A stretch of DNA of 64,000 nucleotides from Triticum aestivum. Its lineage: Eukaryota; Streptophyta; Magnoliopsida; Poales; Poaceae. Positions 20,269 through 31,750 of the stretch are shown one piece after another (within the stretch, counting starts at the first letter, position 1; every line of letters starts with the position of its first letter). The position numbers were made by a program, and so were the translations under genes. Under the pieces are notes generated by a model that was not told where the DNA came from, did not search any database, and saw nothing but the letters and a program-made list of their open reading frames with translations. The stretch spans positions 360,056,190 through 360,120,189 of the forward strand of contig NC_057808.1 in the NCBI RefSeq assembly GCF_018294505.1. The letters are read 5' to 3'.

Positions 20269-22539
20269 TGTAAGTACAGTGATAGACCACGTTCAGTCCT
20301 TACAAGAGGACTGCAGAGCTAAACCTCTTCGAAAGCATTGGGTTGATTCTAAATTTATGTAAGAGTCCATAAGGATCTTATAATGTCCACCAAATGGACG
20401 ATTACGAGTCTAACATGTGCAGTGATGCTACATAATCAAACAACTATGAAAGTAAGTATGGTCATACAGGGCAAGAGGTACTCACAAGAGCAATGCAGTG
20501 TGCATTATAGTTGCGAGATTCTGTGGTCCCTTGAGAACGAATGTTCTTCTGCTAACAGTTTTCGTACAAGTGAGACATTAAGGCAAATGCAGAAATGTAG
20601 TTCAAATTGTGATGTGATATCATAGACAGTACCTTACGCTGCAGCCGAGACCAATGTGTAACAAGATTATTCCAGTCACCGTCGGATAAATGTAGCACCG
20701 GAGACTCTACACAAATTTCGTTCAGAGGCTTGCCGTCAAAGTGCGCTTGCCTCAGGTAGGAACGATACTTCATCAAGAGTGCTTGAAAAGCGCAACCAAC
20801 CCTTGCTCGTCATCACAATCCAGTTTGCTCCTCGCCTATTTAAAAGAATGAAATCTTGTGTCTTCTGTCAGCAGAAACATATGCAGTAATGACCATGAAT
20901 AACATTAGTGCATTACTTACGCGTAAGTTGCGGAGGAAGACTGGAAATTGTTCTGTATCTGCGGTATAATCTTTCCATGAAGGAAAGATGCGCACAAAGT
21001 TCCTGACAACAACATAAGCTTCGTCTTCTAAACTGGGAAAAATGGAACAGGGGTCCTATTTGCTGCAATTGGGGCTCTCTCTGGTTCGAAAAGGGATTTG
21101 GCAACTGGATTTGGTGTACTCTTTGCTGGAATGGGGGTTTTGCGTCGTACAGCTGGTGCTATGTCAACTGGCATAATCATACTGTTTGCTGTAGTTGGGG
21201 TCTGCTGAGTTGGGGCATCAGAAATGACCAGTGTAGTAGGGCTAGAGTCTGCTAGTGTTGGGGTATTTTGTGGGTCAGGTGATATTGCAACTACACCTAA
21301 TGGGCTATTTGATTTATCAGGTGCCACTACCTTTTCCAAATACTTTGCTTGTGCTCCTCCACGATCAGCAATCGCCCTCTTCCTTTTGAATGTCTGATAC
21401 ACAAGAACATCATTTGAATGGATAAATATGGTATGATGACAGATGGAATATGTACTGAAAATGGATAGGCAGGGCGTATTCACATACACGATGTGTAAAC
21501 TAAGCTAATGGCAGTTCAACAAAGTAGAAGCAATGCAAAGCATCAGTTGCAAGATATGTGCGAGCAATGTAACCTTGGAAAGTTAGAGCAAATACCTTGA
21601 TGGGTGAATAAGATAGGGCATCTTCCTCTGACTCCTCCACTAGGGAGATACATTGACTTATGTCTCCCTCTAGCTCAGAATCACTGTTAGGATCATATTC
21701 TGAGCATGAATCTGTAGGTGGAGAGCGTTTGCATTGCATTGCATCCAGACTTGATTTCAGTCCCTTAATGCCAAGTTTGACAGCCATGGCATTGTTCTGC
21801 TTTATTCTTTTCATGCGAGCAAGCTCATAATCATTATGATGCTGTTCAGAATCTGAGATTCATGAAAACATAAAAAAGTACTCAGATTATCTATGGAATG
21901 CATTGCGGATTCAACTCGGAGAGTGTCTCCCTATAAACCCCTGCATATGCAAAGTTTACCTCCCCAACCGTGCTGACCAGACCACACCCAGAAATACAAA
22001 CCCCTTATGTCTCTATAACAGGCAAGCACGCATTTCAAAACTGAAGTAGGAACATTAGAATCATATGAAATTCGTATTTGAACAAATAAACTAAGCAATT
22101 ATGAGTGGCGTAATGTTTAGCTTCAAGGGTAGTGTTGGTAGTGCGACACAAAGCAAGTAGGCAGATTGTATTCCATGTAAAAGATCGAAACCTATGTAAA
22201 AGCTGGAAATGACACTTTCTTTCTATACAATGCAGTGTTCGTTACCCACACATGATGGAAGAGATCACATAGAGAAATACTATTCACTCATGTCTACGGT
22301 TCCAGTATTTAGAAACAGGGTGGTCCACCCTAAAAGAATATTGACAACAAATATGACAAGGCAAGCATAGATGTAGTGAATCAATCATTTACCTGTGAGC
22401 TTACTAGGACAAGTATGCAGAATTGTAACTGCAGTAAGAGACCGTCCAAAATCTGAATGAAGAAGTTTGTCTAGCACTTATTGTTTGCAACTAATCGACG
22501 TGAATAATTGGATATTATATCGAATGAGTAAGAAAGATA

Positions 22540-22760
22540 AGTAAAATTGTCAACAAACCTGGCTTGCAGTAGTAATCTGGGTCAATGTCACTACGACCAA
22601 CAATCCAAAATGACTAGTTTCTGTTCCGAGGGCCGGAATTTTGAAAACCCTGTGAACTTTAGAGGTACTAAAAATTACCGAAATACATCTGAACCATTAA
22701 GTGTAGGTAGCACTGAGCACACAACAAACCCTAATGACAGTCCTGCCTAATGAGTAATGA
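22540..22760 (-). other. Possible further exon of the TNPA-like gene
   Basis: On the minus strand a short open stretch reads FWIVGRSDIDPDYYCKP and ends at a donor AAGCCAG/GTTTGT near 22559. It has the look of coding sequence, but its acceptor is ambiguous. The rest of 21853-23593 shows no other exon I can defend. Confidence 0.35.
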
Positions 22761-23944
22761 ATCAATTAGAAAATGGGTGATGAGGAGTGGCTGCTGAGTG
22801 TTGAGGATGTATCTCAGGATAAATCGGGTTAGCTTGGTGGGTGCTGCACGCCTGAGCCCTGAACGGACTGGGAAGGTAGGCACGGCGGCGTGCCCGGGCA
22901 GCGGTGACGCTGTTGGGCGAGCGGCTCCTGGCCTCCTGTTAGTCCGGCGTCTCCTCCTAGAGTCATGCTGTCCGGGGACGGCAAGTCGCCGGCGAGGCAG
23001 GCGGCTGGGGGCGACTAGAGATCGGAAGCGCGCAGCAGAACAGAGGGGAATCGGGGCCTGGGACGACCCAAAATCCCAGGGTGGGCCGGCCCACCGTGGG
23101 CACCCTGTAGAGATACACACCCGAGCGGCGAACATGCATTTTCGAAACTAATTTAGGAACATTTAGCTGACCAATTAAACAACTCTGTTTTAATAATATC
23201 AGATTCGTATTTGAACAACTAAGCTTGTTTAGCTTGATGGGTGGAGCAGTGTTATTATGACACGAAGCACGTATTCTGATCGTATAGTGATCATAAAAGG
23301 GGGAAACTCTAAGCATATTTTTTTTAGCAAAAGATGTTTTCCCCTCCGTTTTCTATTAAAGAAACCACCACGGAACCAACATGATCAATTAAACCCGAAG
23401 CATGATCAATTAAACCGTATTATGGCTGTGCCATGGCAGATTTGAAGCTGCAAACCGGAGAAATGATATTTAGCATCCATTGTTTGCTTCAAACTAAGAA
23501 CTAAATTCTAAGAGCTGAAAAGAAAGTAGAGTAACCAAGTTAAGATCTATTTTCTGGTTGAGATCAAAAAGTTGAGGAGATATGAAGTACCACCTCTCTT
23601 GCGGCGCCGTGTAGGCATCGGGGGTGCGATGGCTGTCGGTGGCGTTGAAGCAGATCTGCGACGGTAGACGGGTGCATCGGGGAATAAGTCCCGGTTTGGT
23701 GGAAGAGAAGGTCGTGTTAGCGGCCCCGGCAAAGAGGACGACGGCGCCGATGAAGCGAGAGGACGCGATGCAAGGCTATTGGTCCGTCGCCGTGGATGAG
23801 AAACGTCCATCTCTAGCAGTGGACGACGCGGTCTTGGTAGGCGCTCCGGCATGGTGGAGGACGGTGGCGATGGATGTGGTGGAGGACGGCGGCAATGGAT
23901 GGGGTGGCGGACGGAGGCTGGTGTGGGGATGGGGTGTTCTAGCG

Positions 23945-24500
23945 CGGACGGTGTATGAATGGGAAAATGGAGGGAGAGGTACGGGGAACCATGTTTTTGG
24001 GACGCGCCTGTCTGAAATATGGGAAAGTTACGAACTTAGCCCCCGTTTAAAATTTGGGCGTCTCGTCGGTTGGGGATAGGACGGTAATCTCACATCTCGC
24101 CAATATTTGCCCAGAGCGATTTCGGGCGAGGAGAGGGTGGTTGGCGCCCATGGTTGGCGCCCACGGTGTATGAACGGGGCTGACAGGTAGGGCGGTTGTG
24201 TCACGTCTGAGTGAAGTTACAAACCTGCCCCTATTGAAAATATTTGCCTACATCGTTTTCGGCCGAGTCGAGTTTGTTTTGCCGCCCATCGTGTATGAAT
24301 GGGGAATGGAGGGAGAAACAGAGGTCTTTCGGACGAGCTTGAATCAAATGAGTTTTGCCGCCCATGTTTGACGCCCACCATGTCGGAATGGTCTCAGAGG
24401 CGGTCGTGTCACGTCTAATTGAAGTTACTAACCTACCCCTATTTAGAGAAGTGGAAATCGGGCCGATGGATTGTCCGTGTAATGGGTAGACAGTAATTTC
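23945..24500. repeat. Three imperfect repeats upstream of the TNPA-like gene
   Basis: The phrase GTGTATGAATGGGG or a close variant recurs near 23949, 24168 and 24291, each followed at similar distance by GAAGTTAC.AAC or GTTACGAAC and CCCC.T/ATTGAAAA-like sequence. The TGGCGCCCA word also repeats at about 24130-24160. The region is upstream of the minus-strand ATG at 23852, so it is a candidate promoter region. Confidence 0.6.
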
Positions 24501-24503
24501 CAT

Positions 24504-25287
24504 CTCCCAAACACTTGGCTTCGGGCAGCCGACGTGGGAGTGGACATTTTGCTACTTCTTTCGAATTTTGGGACAATAAGCATCCACGTCTACCATGGCA
24601 ACTAAATTCGAATCCATTTTGTATTCCTATATGAATCTTTATAAATCATTCTATGTGTTTTTATATATCTTCAAAAGGACGACAAAGATGTATTCCACTG
24701 TCCTATATGAATATGGTTTACAAATGCCGATACTCAAATTCAGAAACTAGAATCCAGTTTAAGGTGAATTCAAATATTTGGAACACTTCATTTCCAACTC
24801 AAATGTCACACGCAGCATAATGTGTACTCCCATTCAGATATGTACACAAGCGATGTATCAAGATTCAAATACCGAGTCAATCAACCAAGAATGTACAGAA
24901 CTAACAGACATATAAACACTTATAGAGTATATGGATCAATAATATCAACTAACATACATAAGCCAGGCCGCTGTACTTTTTTTGGCTACAACAGCATCCT
25001 TTTTTTAGCCAGCATCTTGGCCCTTTCCAATGCGTGCCACTTATGGTCCATCTATACTACTACTATTGCTGAATGCACATTCAGCCCGATTGGCATATTT
25101 GTAGGTCTGGCACAGCAATCCAAATGAAATGTCTCCGAGTCTTATCAATTGATATAGACTTGTGCTCAAATAAAATTACAAACCAAAAAACAAAAAAAAA
25201 CAATTATTACATGATCTCTAAAACAAATGGTTTGATTGATTACATGAACAGACAACACAAAGGTTATTCAACTATGGAAAGAACATT
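24504..25287. other. AT-rich spacer, nothing identified
   Basis: No credible gene, RNA or repeat structure seen; only short chance ORFs. Confidence 0.5.
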
Positions 25288-25605
25288 TCACCTATGATTT
25301 ACCAAGTAGGAATTTAATTTCCTTTTTTCCTTCAGGACCTTAACAATCTGGTCAGTCTCAGCTTGCTTCGTTTTGAAATCCACGAAATATTTAATGGTTG
25401 TCTTGAGTACTGCTTGTGATTGTGCTGTTTGCTTCCTCAACATGTCAACTTCATCTCTAAGTGCAGAAGCAGAATCTCTTTCTACCACTAGTTTAGCCTC
25501 TAGAGCATCAGCAGTTGGCAATTCATAATGCACGATTGGGCCGGTGCCACTGCTGTGGGATGATGCAACGTCCATGGGGACCACGCTCTTTGATCTTGGG
25601 CTAAC
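25288..25605 (-). pseudogene. Coiled-coil terminal exon of a second TNPA-like gene
   Basis: The minus-strand acceptor AAAACAG at 25606 opens VSPRSKSVVPMDVASS, followed by a ~75-residue heptad-rich coiled coil (LEAKLVVERDSASALRDEVD, LRKQTAQSQ), with a stop at 25290-25288. Composition and position resemble the final exon of the TNPA-like gene at 18885. The preceding exon is 26104-25991. A function in dimerisation is plausible but not shown. Confidence 0.5.
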
Positions 25606-25990
25606 CTGTTTTGCCATTAAAGTTCCGATTGGATTCAGAAAAGTTTAAGTTAGCAAAACATCTCAACAGGGAGTTATAACAGCAAACTAGTTAAACAAAC
25701 AAGGAATTAAAGAGTTTCAATTGGATGCTGAAAAGTAGTTATTAACATCATTGTAACCCGCTGTTGCAGCAGCAAAGCAGTTAAAGAAACAAGTAGATAT
25801 TTAAGTTAAGTCAAACAGGTAATTCTTAACAGTAAGTATCAAACACATAGATAGGCGCAGTCTACAATATGATTAACAGGCTGTGCCATTATGTAATCAG
25901 TAGCAAACTAAATTAAGCCAAGCAACGTAATTGAACAATTTTGCAATAAGTGGCTAACTAAAATTCCGAGAAGCAGGTAACTGAACTTAC

Positions 25991-26104
25991 GCTAGTTCTT
26001 TGTACAGGCACACTGCAACTTCTTTTTCGCTTACAAGGTTGTACGAAGGAGTCCATGGCATCAATTGCTTGGATACGCAGTCCCAATACTTCTTTCTTCC
26101 CACA
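25991..26104 (-). pseudogene. 114-bp internal exon, copy A
   Basis: Flanked on the minus strand by acceptor CCATGCAG and donor AGC/GTAAGT; 38 codons in phase 0. Reads CGKKEVLGLRIQAIDAMD, then CKRKRSCSVPVQRTS, with a basic nuclear-localisation-like CKRKR. It aligns end to end with 27909-27796. Confidence 0.65.
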
Positions 26105-26836
26105 CTGCATGGGTAAGTCGAATGGTTAATCTGGTAAGATGGTGCGTCCTTGATATGTTATATGAGGACGTGTAGTCAGACTAGTTGTAGCCAAACACAT
26201 CACACAGGTTTTTACTGTATATTTCATGTGATTACTTTTGGCATATCGAGATCTAAGCAATCTACAATAGGATGAAAAGACTGGCATCCTTCACATTATT
26301 GGCGAACTCAGTTCATAGAAACAAGCAATTCAACCATTTTGTGGGTAAATCAAAAGCGCCACTGGAATATTTTTCACTATCCAATCATACACGCAAAAAG
26401 GGGCGACGCCACCATAGGGGCTGGTATGGGCGGCCGCCTCAGGTGGCTGGAAAGTGTGCACCTAGTTTGAGTCGTCCAGGTTGGCCCCCGCTAGTTTTGT
26501 TCGTCCCAACGCACCAGCAGGCAATGTAAAAAATGAAGAAAAATGTTTCAATTTGGATGGGCCAATAACATAAGTGCAAGGCAGGCCCTATAGCAGGCTC
26601 GTGGCCCAAACAAGCGCCTCCCATATCGATCGACAGCAGGAAAAATCCCAATTCATTCGCTCCAGCCTCCAGTCTGGTTCGCTCCTAACCTAGCCGCCGC
26701 TGGACAGACCGACACAACACTTCCTCGCGCCCTCGTTGGAGGGCGGTCGCCGGGCTTCAAGCGAACGGAAGGACAAGAAGATGAAGATCCAACCCTGGGT
26801 GTAGCCTACGTGGGAGGCAGCAGCGGCAGCACGGGC

Positions 26837-27227
26837 ATGGCATCGAGCTTGCGGAAACGGACAGTCGCAGCTTGCAAGAGTAGCATGTGCAACGAGCAGG
26901 TACATCACATCCCTGATTATATCTAATTCAACTCTTCAATTTCTGGCCAATAGTTAAACCTGACGGTGTTGTAAAACTGCTTGTATGTAGGGAATCTATG
27001 AGAAAATGAAACCAATTTCTACTTATTTTATAACTCCCCCAATCAATACTGAACTGACTGAATCTGATGTATCTAATCAAGTTTCCGGTGCAAACATACA
27101 AGCTCATGTTGTTCTTGAGCCTAAAGTGTCTAATGAAGGATTTGATGCAAACATTTTACATGCTCCTGGTGATGAACATATAGTGTCTAATGAGGGATCT
27201 AATGCAAGCATTTTGCAAGCTCATTGA
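26837..27227 (+). CDS. Small two-exon gene, 99 residues, unknown function
   Basis: Exon 1 26837-26899 (MASSLRKRTVAACKSSMCNE, donor CAG/GTACAT) joins in phase to exon 2 26991-27227 (acceptor TATGTAG; GIYEKMKPISTYFITPP). The second exon has an internal repeat built on VSNEGFDANILHAP and VSNEGSNASILQAH. A GC-rich leader of about 180 bases precedes the ATG. The KPISTYF phrase recalls the N-terminus of plant hAT/TTF-zinc-finger proteins, but that is weak. It lies on the opposite strand between two copies of a duplicated exon, as if inserted there. It may be a captured gene fragment; expression unknown. Confidence 0.35.
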
Positions 27228-27795
27228 AGGATTTAGTATCTAATGATGATCTAGTATGTTGAGAGAGACAGAGATTTGCACGCATTGATGACAAGCAAAT
27301 TATAGTGCATTTTCATAGCTTGAGGAAACGTCGAGGCCATCTACCAGAAAGTCCCCGTATCATGACAACATAGCATAAATACTTTTCTAATCTGTTGTTT
27401 GAAACTATTGCCATACTTGTGCAGGATAGATATATTGATATGCAGTTTGCGCACTCGTTATACGTGCAATTACACTTCGATATTTTCATCCAGAGAACGA
27501 ATAATTCAAGCAGGTACAAACCATGTTTGTAGTCCTTGTACACCATGTTGCATTTTGTGTTTTTTGGTGCTTGCATCATTTAGTGTTTATAATCTGAACT
27601 ACTTTGGATCATTAGCTGGTTTTCAAAGTGCATGTAGCTTCACATTTCTCAAGTTATGTTGATTTCCGGAGTGCAAGTGCCTTCGTATTTTTTAAGTTAA
27701 ATGTTCGCCCCTGGTAACTTGAATTCATGGATCAGCCACTGCACACAAATCATACACGAATGCCAGTACGAATTAAATGAAATGCAGGAACTTAC

Positions 27796-27909
27796 GCTAG
27801 CTCGTTGTACAGGCTCACTGCAGCTCTGCTTGCGCTTGGGATGTTCCATGTACAAGTCCATGTTACCACTTGCTTGGATGTGCAGGCCTTGTGCTCCTTG
27901 CATCCCCCT
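27796..27909 (-). pseudogene. 114-bp internal exon, copy B
   Basis: Same length, phase, acceptor context (AAATGCAG) and donor (AGC/GTAAGT) as 26104-25991. Reads GLHIQASGNMDLYMEH, then PKRKQSCSEPVQRAS. About half of the 38 residues match copy A, highest at the end. Upstream on this strand is a GC-rich region (28239-28750) that could be the first exon. Confidence 0.65.
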
Positions 27910-28238
27910 CTGCATTTTTGACACGGCGAATGGTTGATCAAATAAGAGGAATCGACCTTGATGTTGTACCGGAGGACAGATACTTACAAGGTTATACGGG
28001 TGTGCAGGATGTGTACCAGATCCCGTAGGGCCGTCATGCTTCGCTAAAAAATGGATTTGCTTGTTTCAGATGATATCTCCAGAAGAAATAAGAGTTAAAG
28101 TCAGAGTTGCATAGGCGTGTAAGCTAAGAGAGCAGTGAAAGGATATCCAAACATCGTCGGAACAGTGCACAAGGGAGTGATGTGTGGATACCTAGTTCGG
28201 GCCGGCGTTTGGGCATGCTCACCTAGCTAGAGTGCGGG

Positions 28239-28750
28239 TCACTTCAGAGCCGTTGAGGGTGATGCGCTGGCGTTGGCTGGCCGCGCACGGATGCAGATCT
28301 TGAGTGGTAGCAGAGCGCTACGATGCGGTGGACGAGACCGTTGGTGAAGCCCCAACGGCCTCGGGGGGGCGGAGGTGCGACGATGTGCTCGGTGAAGTAG
28401 CCCCGGTGAGCTGGGAGACGGCGTCGGTGAAGCGCACCTGATGTGGTGGAACTCGGTGTCTGTGAGGCACGTCGGTTGCGGCGGCCGACATTGTCGGTGG
28501 ACCACCCGGTGCGGTGGACGAGGGCGTAGATGAGGTAGCTCCGATGCGGTGGTGAAGCGCGACCGTCGTCTTCGTCGTCGTCGTCCGGCACAGAGGTGGG
28601 GAACAGTGGGGAAAGAGACGAGACAAGGGGTGATCCGAGGGTTGGCGGCGAATTAGGGATTTGAGCAATCTGGGCGCGGAAGGGGACGGTGGAGAAGAGA
28701 TATTTTGCAGGGCTGGAATTGGGGCCGCCAGATATTTCAATCCGAAACAT
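28239..28750 (-). other. GC-rich candidate first exon of the second TNPA-like gene
   Basis: Overlapping minus-strand frames are open and rich in Pro, Arg, Ser and His (for example VPDDDDEDDGRASPPHRS). The base composition differs from its AT-rich surroundings, as does the first exon at 23594-23852. None of the frames is clearly right, so I do not name a product. The start of this block is repeated at 33347. Confidence 0.3.
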
Positions 28751-28857
28751 GGAAGCGCGAACTTATATTGTCGTCGTCCTTTTTTTGGGGGGAGGGGGGG
28801 TGGGTGGCTGGGTGCTACGCGTCCGTTCGACACACGCGACCACCCCGATAGGACTAT

Positions 28858-28966
28858 GCTTCGGTGCCTTAAGGCACCTGCCTTTGTGTCCATGACATGT
28901 GGGCCCAACAGGTGGCTGGGCCACATGTCAGTGACCCAAAGGCAGTTGCCTTTAAGGCACCGAAGC
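28858..28966. mobile_element. Near-perfect hairpin, MITE-like (about 109 bp)
   Basis: GCTTCGGTGCCTTAAGGCAC on the left is answered by the inverse (GTGCCTTAAAGG.. read from the right), continuing through CTGCCTTTG and TGACATGTGG to a short loop at about 28910. Roughly 50 bases pair with only a few mismatches. It is a snap-back structure typical of MITEs, absent from copy 2 of the surrounding duplication. Confidence 0.75.
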
Positions 28967-29110
28967 AGCGTCCACCCCGACACGACCCTGGTCTGCCTGG
29001 TGCGCCTACATTTGAGAATGCAAATGAATCTTCTTTCATTTGCAAACGAATCTGTATGTATTACCATGCCCGTGTTTTCCTTGCAATAATTAGTCATTCG
29101 AAACGAGATA

Positions 29111-29214
29111 CCCCATCCGTTCACTTTTGTAAGTCGTTTCAGACAACTTAAAATGAACTGTTTTGCACATTGTCTAAAATGTCTTCAAGGTCTTATAAAA
29201 GTGAACAGAGGGAG
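29111..29214. mobile_element. Stowaway MITE (104 bp)
   Basis: TA, then CCCCATCCGTTCACTTTTGT, ending TATAAAAGTGAACAGAGGGAG followed by TA. Inverted halves match the Stowaway CTCCCTCCGTTCACTTTTAT family. Absent from the matching place in copy 2. Confidence 0.82.
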
Positions 29215-29649
29215 TACTATAAATTAATTAATGAGGAGTTATTTGAAAAAAAATTGAAATGGTACCCACGCTAACGTGGATTAGAGTGTGTGTCACATAA
29301 TTAGTTATTTAAATTAGAGTGTGTGTCACGTAGTTAGTTATTTGAATTAGAGTGTGTGTCACGTAGCGATCTCCAATTCTAACGTGGATTTCGCATTTCA
29401 CTGTATCCATGCTACTTTTTAATACAAATTCATATGTATATGATGAACACCATGGTAGTGAGAAAACTTTTGGATGGATTCAAACATATTTGACCTACAA
29501 AATAGCACAACAAACTGAGTCAATGTCAACTTTTCGAAACTTAGTATGGCACGAATTCGAAATAATTACCCATATGCCTGGTCCTCGGTTCAAATCTTAC
29601 AATGTACACCGAATTGAAACATCGATATTAAGTCTCGTACTATGTACAT

Positions 29650-30209
29650 TGAAATGTTGTTTTTAGCCCCCCCCCCCGCACAAACGCTACATACTTCCTG
29701 TATCGGTCAATCTTCCTCTCCTAACCACCTTAGGAAGCTATCGGTTTCCAACACACGTTCATTCTTTCTCTCCATGTTTCGATCTCTAAGTCTCTCAACT
29801 ACACAACCCCTTTTTCCACTCTGTTACCAAATGTATTTACCTCACACACCCGCCATTGCACCCCATGCCGAGCTCTCTCTCCCCCTCTCCCTCTCACCCT
29901 CTCGCGCTAAATACATGCATTTCCTATCTAGCCCCCCAACCTCTCGTGCGCACGCACCCACGTTGTATATCTTGGTCACTCCCTCGAGACTGTCTCACTC
30001 TTTCTTCCGCACGGCGGGCCACACTCGCTCAATCTCGCTCTCTTTATCTGAGTCTCGTTTAACCTCGTTTTCTTTCACACACAAATGATATATCTCCCTG
30101 TTCGGTCCTCGATCGACACACTCTATACTCTCTCACGCAGATTGTCTATCTAGGTCAGTCCATCCAAGCCGCCGCCACTCTTTCGACCTCATGGTGGGCC
30201 ACGCTCACT

Positions 30210-30244
<35 letters not shown>

Positions 30245-30860
30245 TGTCTTGATTGACCTCGCTCTTTCTCGGACAAAAACGATATATCACCATGTTTGAG
30301 CCCAATTCGACCTATTCACATTGTATACTCTCTCACGCACATCGTCTATCTAGGTCACTCTCTCCAACCCGTCTCACTCTTTCGATCGCACGGCGACCCT
30401 ATGTGATCGGTTGACCTTGCTTCCTCCCACGCACAAAATATATCTACACGTCTGTGACTGGATCATCTCTCAAGCTCTATCTTACAGCTCTCACCCTTGC
30501 CAAAAAGCTCAATCGGACAATATCTCTCCAGAGCATATATATTTGTTCAATGAATGTCGGACCACACTCACTTTGTCTCTCTATCTATATGTCTCTCGAT
30601 TGACCTCGCTTTCTCACACCGTATCTTCCACGCGTTGAAGCTACTACCTCTCCACCCCTCGCAAAGCCGGAGCTATTTACATTGCGAGGGGCACTCCAAC
30701 CTTGGATTAATTTGTGTAGGCATTTATTCCGGTCGATTTAGATTACATTTTCGTAGCATTCGGCCCACAACTACTCAAACACCGTTGCAACCCATGCAAC
30801 TCCCCTAGTTGATTTCCCTCTGGCTCGGTCATCGCTCTCTCGCATGTCCTTTCTCGCCTT
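29650..30860. other. Pyrimidine-rich low-complexity region
   Basis: CTCTC-, CACAC- and TCTAT-rich sequence with repeated phrases such as CTCTCACGCA.AT.GTCTATCTAGGTCA near 30130 and 30330. A (CT)n microsatellite lies at 30213-30241. No credible gene; the ORFs are composition artefacts. Confidence 0.7.
30213..30241 (+). repeat. (CT)n microsatellite
   Basis: About 14 uninterrupted CT units. Confidence 0.95.
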
Positions 30861-31750
30861 CAACGTCGCACCATGGTATTATTGAAAAAACTATGTTGTT
30901 CTCTTTAATTATTATAAATAAGCTACAAAACTACACACCGATAGTCCACTTGGAATGGAACAAATTTTGACCCACAAATTAAAGTGCTACAAACTACACA
31001 CCGAGGGGCCCACATGTCATGAAACAAATTTGGACCCATATACAAATTAAAAAATAAAGGACGAGGATCGAACATGCGACCGTGCCTTCAAGCCGCACGT
31101 CAATAGGCAACATACGTAGAATAGCAATGTTTGTTGTACCCCCTTTGTTCACATAATGTTTTTATATTACCACAGCCTAATTAATGGATAACATATAATA
31201 TTATTTTTAGTACTATTCGCCTTCACTTACTGGTGGGTTCCATGTGTGCTCTCTCTCTCCTCCCCTTCTGCGTTTAGACGCACGGGAAAACAGGAAGAAC
31301 TCGCGGGCGATGTTGCCGTTGACCATATCTGGACGCGTTCACAAGTCACGGCACCAGTTTCACGTACTAGCAGCACTAGTCAGTGTGTACGTGCAATGCA
31401 CGTTAATTTGGAAGTATATTAAGTGCATGCGGATATTAACTACTAGGATATTATTTGCGTGTTGTCATGTGATTAGCACTATTTTTGGCATGAAATTAAC
31501 TGCACGCTAAACGTGTTGAGCGCTCGACATTGAAGCAGTTTAGGTCGTTGGATGACAAGGAATACATGTGGCTTGATGACATTTTATATTTAATTTGATA
31601 CGGCTCTAGCAGAACATTCAATCGATCAAACCATACATTTCGTTCAGTCTGACTCCGACTTTAAATTATACGACGATCGATATAAAATAAACGGAAATGA
31701 TAAACGTTCGGATTTTAAGCATGGCAATCCGAATGTTTTTCATGGCAAAT

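Larger units (their letters stand above)
18885..23852 (-). pseudogene. TNPA/Ptta-like CACTA accessory gene, multi-exon
   Basis: Exon-like blocks on the minus strand: 23852-23594 (ATG, MPERLPRPRRPLL, basic end TRRRKRG, donor GAG/GTGG); 21852-21596 (NDYELARMKRIKQNNAMA, acidic DPNSDSELEGD, donor AAG/GTATTT); 21393-20921 (starts TFKRKRAIADRG, has NTPTLAD/TPIPAK-type repeats, ends EDEAYVVVRNFVRIFPSW, donor CGC/GTAAGT); about 20830-20643 (HFDGKPLNEICVESPVLHL, SDGDWNNLVTHWSRLQRK); 19259-18885 (CETNPTYIAAKKAKHLEDS, then a coiled coil). The DGDWNNLVTHW and CETN..A..AK order resembles the Ptta/En/Spm 'Transposase_24' and TNP1 proteins that bind CACTA subterminal repeats. Frame shifts occur near 21030 and 20780, which may be decay or unrecognised introns. 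Confidence 0.6.
28709..31241. repeat. Diverged segmental duplication, copy 1
   Basis: Six collinear matches link this segment to 33347-35562: GGGCTGGAATT with CCGCCAGATATTTC (28709/33347); TGTATTAC.AT.CCCGT.TTTTCCTTGCAA (29050/33555); AACGTGGATTTC.CATTTCA (29380/33660); GGTCCTC.GTTCAA (29582/34064) with ATATTAAGTCT; ACAAATTTGGACC (31020/35360); CACTTACTGGTGGGT (31223/35543). The middle third is not alignable by eye. Confidence 0.75.

Noticed and set aside
29642..30088. 148-residue plus frame
   Set aside because: Product of CT-rich low-complexity DNA (Ser/Leu/Pro/His/Thr only).
31137..31215. Possible Stowaway element starting at CCCCTTTGTTCACATAATG
   Set aside because: Only one recognisable end; no matching inverted end or TA duplication found.
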